From: an uncultured Clostridiaceae bacterium
GTDB taxonomy: Bacteria; Bacillota; Clostridia; Lachnospirales; Lachnospiraceae
Length of the DNA stretch: 24,889 bases
Direction: 5' to 3'
Assembly: GCA_902477765.1 (NCBI GenBank)
Contig: CABSIM010000041.1
Location: 1 to 24,889 of the forward strand
Shown here in pieces: positions 22,862 through 24,889 of the stretch (positions within the stretch are counted from its first letter, which is position 1; every line of letters begins with the position of its first letter). The notes below the pieces were generated by a model. It made no database searches. It was not told the DNA's origin and saw nothing but the letters and a program-made list of their open reading frames with translations. Made by a program: the position numbers and the translations under genes.

Positions 22862-22904
22862 CGGTCCTGGAAGAAAGAAAAGACAGAGACTCATTTCAGG
22901 ACCG
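22862..22904 (-). promoter_or_regulatory. 8-bp inverted repeat at the start of the leader
   Basis: CGGTCCTG (22862-22869) is perfectly complementary to CAGGACCG (22897-22904) across a 27-base, purine-rich (plus strand) loop. Flanking TGTAAG (22841-22846) and CTTACA (22907-22912) are also complementary and could close a larger fold. Confidence 0.5.
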
Positions 22905-22915
22905 TACTTACATTT

Positions 22916-22944
22916 ATTGTACCTGATTCCAGGTTCAAAGTAAA
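22916..22944 (-). promoter_or_regulatory. Promoter of the fusion gene with an operator-like repeat in its spacer
   Basis: Read leftward, TTTACT (22944-22939) and TACAAT (22921-22916) are separated by 17 bases. The spacer holds the perfect inverted repeat ACCTG-N4-CAGGT (22921-22934). Transcription would start near 22909 and give a leader of about 108 bases. Confidence 0.55.
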
Positions 22945-22989
22945 GAAAATATGGGAACACGGGCATCAAATCTTGTGATTGGCCCGATT

Positions 22990-23020
22990 ACAAAATGTAA
23001 TTCCAGGGGAGGGGAATTAC
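22990..23020 (-). terminator. Probable terminator of the gamma-glutamyltransferase gene
   Basis: GTAATTCC (22997-23004) pairs with GGAATTAC (23013-23020), overlapping the stop codon at 23017-23019. Read leftward it is followed by ATTTTG, a short U-run, so termination may be incomplete. Confidence 0.5.
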
Positions 23021-24633
23021 CATGCGGCAGCCATTCCGTCGGTTCTGGGTTCCGATGCGCCGCACAGGGTGCCGGCATCGTCACGGAGGATAATCTGTCC
23101 CCGTCCGAGCATCAGACTGCCGGCCGGAATCTGGACAGAATGTCCCATCCGGGAAAGAACTCCGGCAGTGTCAGGACCGAATCCATATTCCAGCTGGATA
23201 TTTTTTTCGCTGGTCCACATGAAACGGGGAGCATCCAGGGCTTCCTGAGGGTTCATGTGAAAATCGATCATATTGGTCAGAACCTGAAGGTGTCCCTGGG
23301 GCTGCATAAAGCCGCCCATGACGCCGAAGGGCCCCACCGGCTTTCCGTCCTTTGTCAGGAAACCGGGAATGATGGTATGGTAGGGGCGCTTTCCGGGTCC
23401 CACACAGTTTTCTCTGGTCTCGTCCATGGTAAACCCGTTTCCGCGGTTCTGGAAGACAATTCCCGTTCCTGGCAGGGAGATTCCGGAGCCGAAGCCGGCA
23501 TAGGTGGACTGAATATAGCTGACCATATTTCCGGCCCCGTCTGCGGCGCACAGATAAACCGTATCTCCGCAGTAGGGATCACCGGGCACCGGATCAAGTG
23601 CCTCATTTCCGATGAGACTGCGGCGGGAACCGGCATATTCTTTGGAAAGCAGACGGCGGATGGATGCTTTCATGGCATCAGGATCAGCAATGTAGCGTTT
23701 TCCGTCGGCGAAAGCCAGCTTCATGGCTTCGATGAGGAGATGAAGAGTTCCGGGATCCTCATGACCGGCAGAAAGATCAAAGCCCTCCAGAATATTCAGT
23801 GCCATGAGGACCACAAGGCCGTGTCCGTTGGGCGGCATCTCCCACACGTCGTATCCGCGGTAATTGGTGGTGATGGGTTCCACCCATCGGGCGTGGTAGG
23901 AAGCCAGATCTTCTTTGCGGATATAGCCGCCGGTTTTTCTGGAAAAGGCATCGATGGCATCGGCAATGGCACCGCGGTAGAAGGATTCGCAGCCGGTGCG
24001 TGCCAGCTCTTCCAGAGTATCTCCAAAGGCCGGGGCACGGAAGACAGAGCCTGCCTCCGGCGGACGCCTGTCCGGGGCAAAAACAGATGCCCATGCGGAA
24101 AACTGTTCTTCCGGAAGATCGCGGTTCAGATTGCGGAAGGAGTTTTTCCAGAGCTGGGAAGCCACAGGAGCCACGGGAAAGCCTTCCCTGGCATAGGAAA
24201 TGGCAGGGGCCAGAATGTCAGAAAGCGGCATGGAACCGAATCTGCGGTTGATTTCTGCCCAGCCTGAGGTAACGCCGGGAACCGTGACGGCACCCCATCC
24301 AAGCCGGGGCATTTCCGTATATCCGGCTTTTTTCAGAGCATCCAGAGAAAGAAGCATGGGGGCCGGACCGCTGGCATTGAGACCGTACAGTTTTCCTTCA
24401 TGCCAGATCAGGGCAAAACCGTCACCGCCCATATTGCAGGACATGGGTTCCATAAGCATCATGCAGGCGGCTGCCGCCAGAATTCCGTCAAAGGCGTTTC
24501 CGCCCTGTTTCATGATGTCGAGCCCTGCCTGAGCTGCCAGAGGCTGCGCCGCACAGACCATGCCGCGGGTTCCGTATGTGACGGTACGCCGGGACGGGTA
24601 GCGGCAGGAGAGAGGATCAAACTGAAAATTCAT
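23017..24633 (-). CDS. Gamma-glutamyltransferase family hydrolase, cytosolic type
   Basis: A 538-residue Ntn-hydrolase expected to cut itself at T358 (CGDTVYL), making a large and a small subunit; the new N-terminal Thr is the nucleophile. The family opening GMVCAAQPLAAQAGLDIMKQGGNAFDG and the C-terminal GGFMQPQGHLQVLTNM box are clear. No signal peptide is seen with the start MNFQFDPL (AAAGGAGA 5 bases upstream), so it resembles cytosolic YwrD-type members rather than secreted glutathione-degrading GGT. The in-frame extension to 24825 runs through a terminator and lacks a ribosome site. Glutathione, gamma-glutamyl peptides or acyl amides are possible substrates. The adjoining sulfur-type enzyme makes thiol metabolism plausible but unproven. 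Confidence 0.92.
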   Translation of the reverse strand: MNFQFDPLSCRYPSRRTVTYGTRGMVCAAQPLAAQAGLDIMKQGGNAFDGILAAAACMMLMEPMSCNMGGDGFALIWHEGKLYGLNASGPAPMLLSLDALKKAGYTEMPRLGWGAVTVPGVTSGWAEINRRFGSMPLSDILAPAISYAREGFPVAPVASQLWKNSFRNLNRDLPEEQFSAWASVFAPDRRPPEAGSVFRAPAFGDTLEELARTGCESFYRGAIADAIDAFSRKTGGYIRKEDLASYHARWVEPITTNYRGYDVWEMPPNGHGLVVLMALNILEGFDLSAGHEDPGTLHLLIEAMKLAFADGKRYIADPDAMKASIRRLLSKEYAGSRRSLIGNEALDPVPGDPYCGDTVYLCAADGAGNMVSYIQSTYAGFGSGISLPGTGIVFQNRGNGFTMDETRENCVGPGKRPYHTIIPGFLTKDGKPVGPFGVMGGFMQPQGHLQVLTNMIDFHMNPQEALDAPRFMWTSEKNIQLEYGFGPDTAGVLSRMGHSVQIPAGSLMLGRGQIILRDDAGTLCGASEPRTDGMAAAW

Positions 24634-24756
24634 AAGAGTCTCCTTTCCGGTATTTTTTCTGATTTTATGGTACCGCGGGCAGGAGAAAAAAGCAAGAAAA
24701 CAGAAGCGTTTCCGCAGAAAAGAGACAAAAAGAAAACAGAAAGGGGAAAGAAGCGG

Positions 24757-24789
24757 AAAAAAGGAACCGGAAGCTCTGCTTCCGGTTCC
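24757..24789 (-). terminator. Terminator for a leftward gene beyond the window
   Basis: GGAACCGGAAGC (24763-24774) pairs perfectly with 24778-24789 around a 3-base loop. Read leftward it is followed by TTTTTT (24762-24757), a classical intrinsic terminator. The same T-rich stretch and the bases down to 24634 hold the upstream region of the gamma-glutamyltransferase gene, where only a weak TAAAAT -10 candidate is seen. Confidence 0.88.
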
Positions 24790-24799
24790 GGGCATTTGA

Positions 24800-24832
24800 A
24801 AAGGCTGCGGGACATATTGTCTCACAGCCTTT
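24800..24832 (-). terminator. Second, upstream hairpin of a tandem terminator pair
   Basis: AAAGGCTG (24800-24807) pairs with CAGCCTTT (24825-24832). The stem continues inward to GACA/TGTC with one mismatch and a 3-base loop. Read leftward the exit is CTTTTC, a modest U-run. Confidence 0.6.
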
Positions 24833-24889
24833 CAGTATGGGCTTTAGCCTGTTGAGGGCATTGGAGTTTTTCGTGTTCCGAAAAATGGA
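24822..24889 (-). CDS. Possible C-terminal end of a leftward gene
   Basis: One minus-strand frame reads 21 codons from the window edge and stops at TGA (24824-24822), ending PQQAKAHTERL. The stop falls inside the first of two leftward terminators, as expected for a gene end. I do not recognise the peptide, another frame stays open further, and 21 codons prove little. Confidence 0.3.
   Translation of the reverse strand, partial: HFSEHEKLQCPQQAKAHTERL

Noticed and set aside
22951..24267. A 438-codon plus-strand open frame opposite the gamma-glutamyltransferase gene
   Set aside because: Its length comes from the complementary strand's codon bias; it has no ribosome site and no family resemblance.
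24634..24825. N-terminal extension of the gamma-glutamyltransferase frame
   Set aside because: It crosses a strong terminator and its T-run, while a good ribosome site directly precedes the start at 24633.

Overview
The window looks like a chromosomal stretch from a Gram-positive anaerobe of the Clostridia, most likely a Lachnospiraceae member. The evidence is consensus AGGAGG ribosome sites, sigma-A-like promoters, G+C near one half, ChW-repeat secreted proteins, a clostridial-type aspartate kinase, an AbgT transporter and an Fe-S/FAD sulfur-type enzyme. The taxon is inferred from gene content; no rRNA or tRNA is present.

Layout. (1) Bases 1-946 carry the 3' end of an A+T-rich ABC-F ribosome-protection-like gene, then about 770 bases without a credible gene but full of inverted repeats; this resembles the end or cargo edge of an integrative element lying against the core chromosome. 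(2) 947-5323, minus strand: a polyamine-uptake operon in the order regulator (XRE-cupin), potA, potB, and a fused potC-potD. (3) 5324-5682: a divergent control region. (4) 5683-8334, plus strand: a lactonase-family beta-propeller, chorismate synthase and RpiB, closed by a terminator. (5) 8458-10449, minus strand: aspartate kinase preceded by a signal peptidase I with a Cys4 insert. (6) 10450-10573: two opposed promoters sharing a -10 region. (7) 10574-16929, plus strand: a DUF3810-type membrane metalloprotease, glycogen branching enzyme, an MscS channel, a MESH1-like HD hydrolase, and a secreted ChW-repeat polysaccharide deacetylase. (8) 17010-19932, minus strand: an AbgT transporter, a flavin-binding PNPOx-like protein, a strong hairpin, and a NodB-fold protein lacking its catalytic residues. 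(9) 20219-22801, minus strand: an 860-residue fusion of CoA-disulfide-reductase-like flavoenzyme, rhodanese, siroheme-reductase-like half and two ferredoxin clusters, behind a structured leader. (10) 23017-24633, minus strand: a cytosolic gamma-glutamyltransferase, followed toward the window end by leftward terminators for a gene beyond the window.

The most unusual item is the sulfur-type fusion enzyme and its leader. Next are the signal peptidase with a zinc-ribbon-like insert, the inactive NodB homologue whose ribosome site lies in a hairpin, and the fused permease-binding protein of the polyamine transporter.
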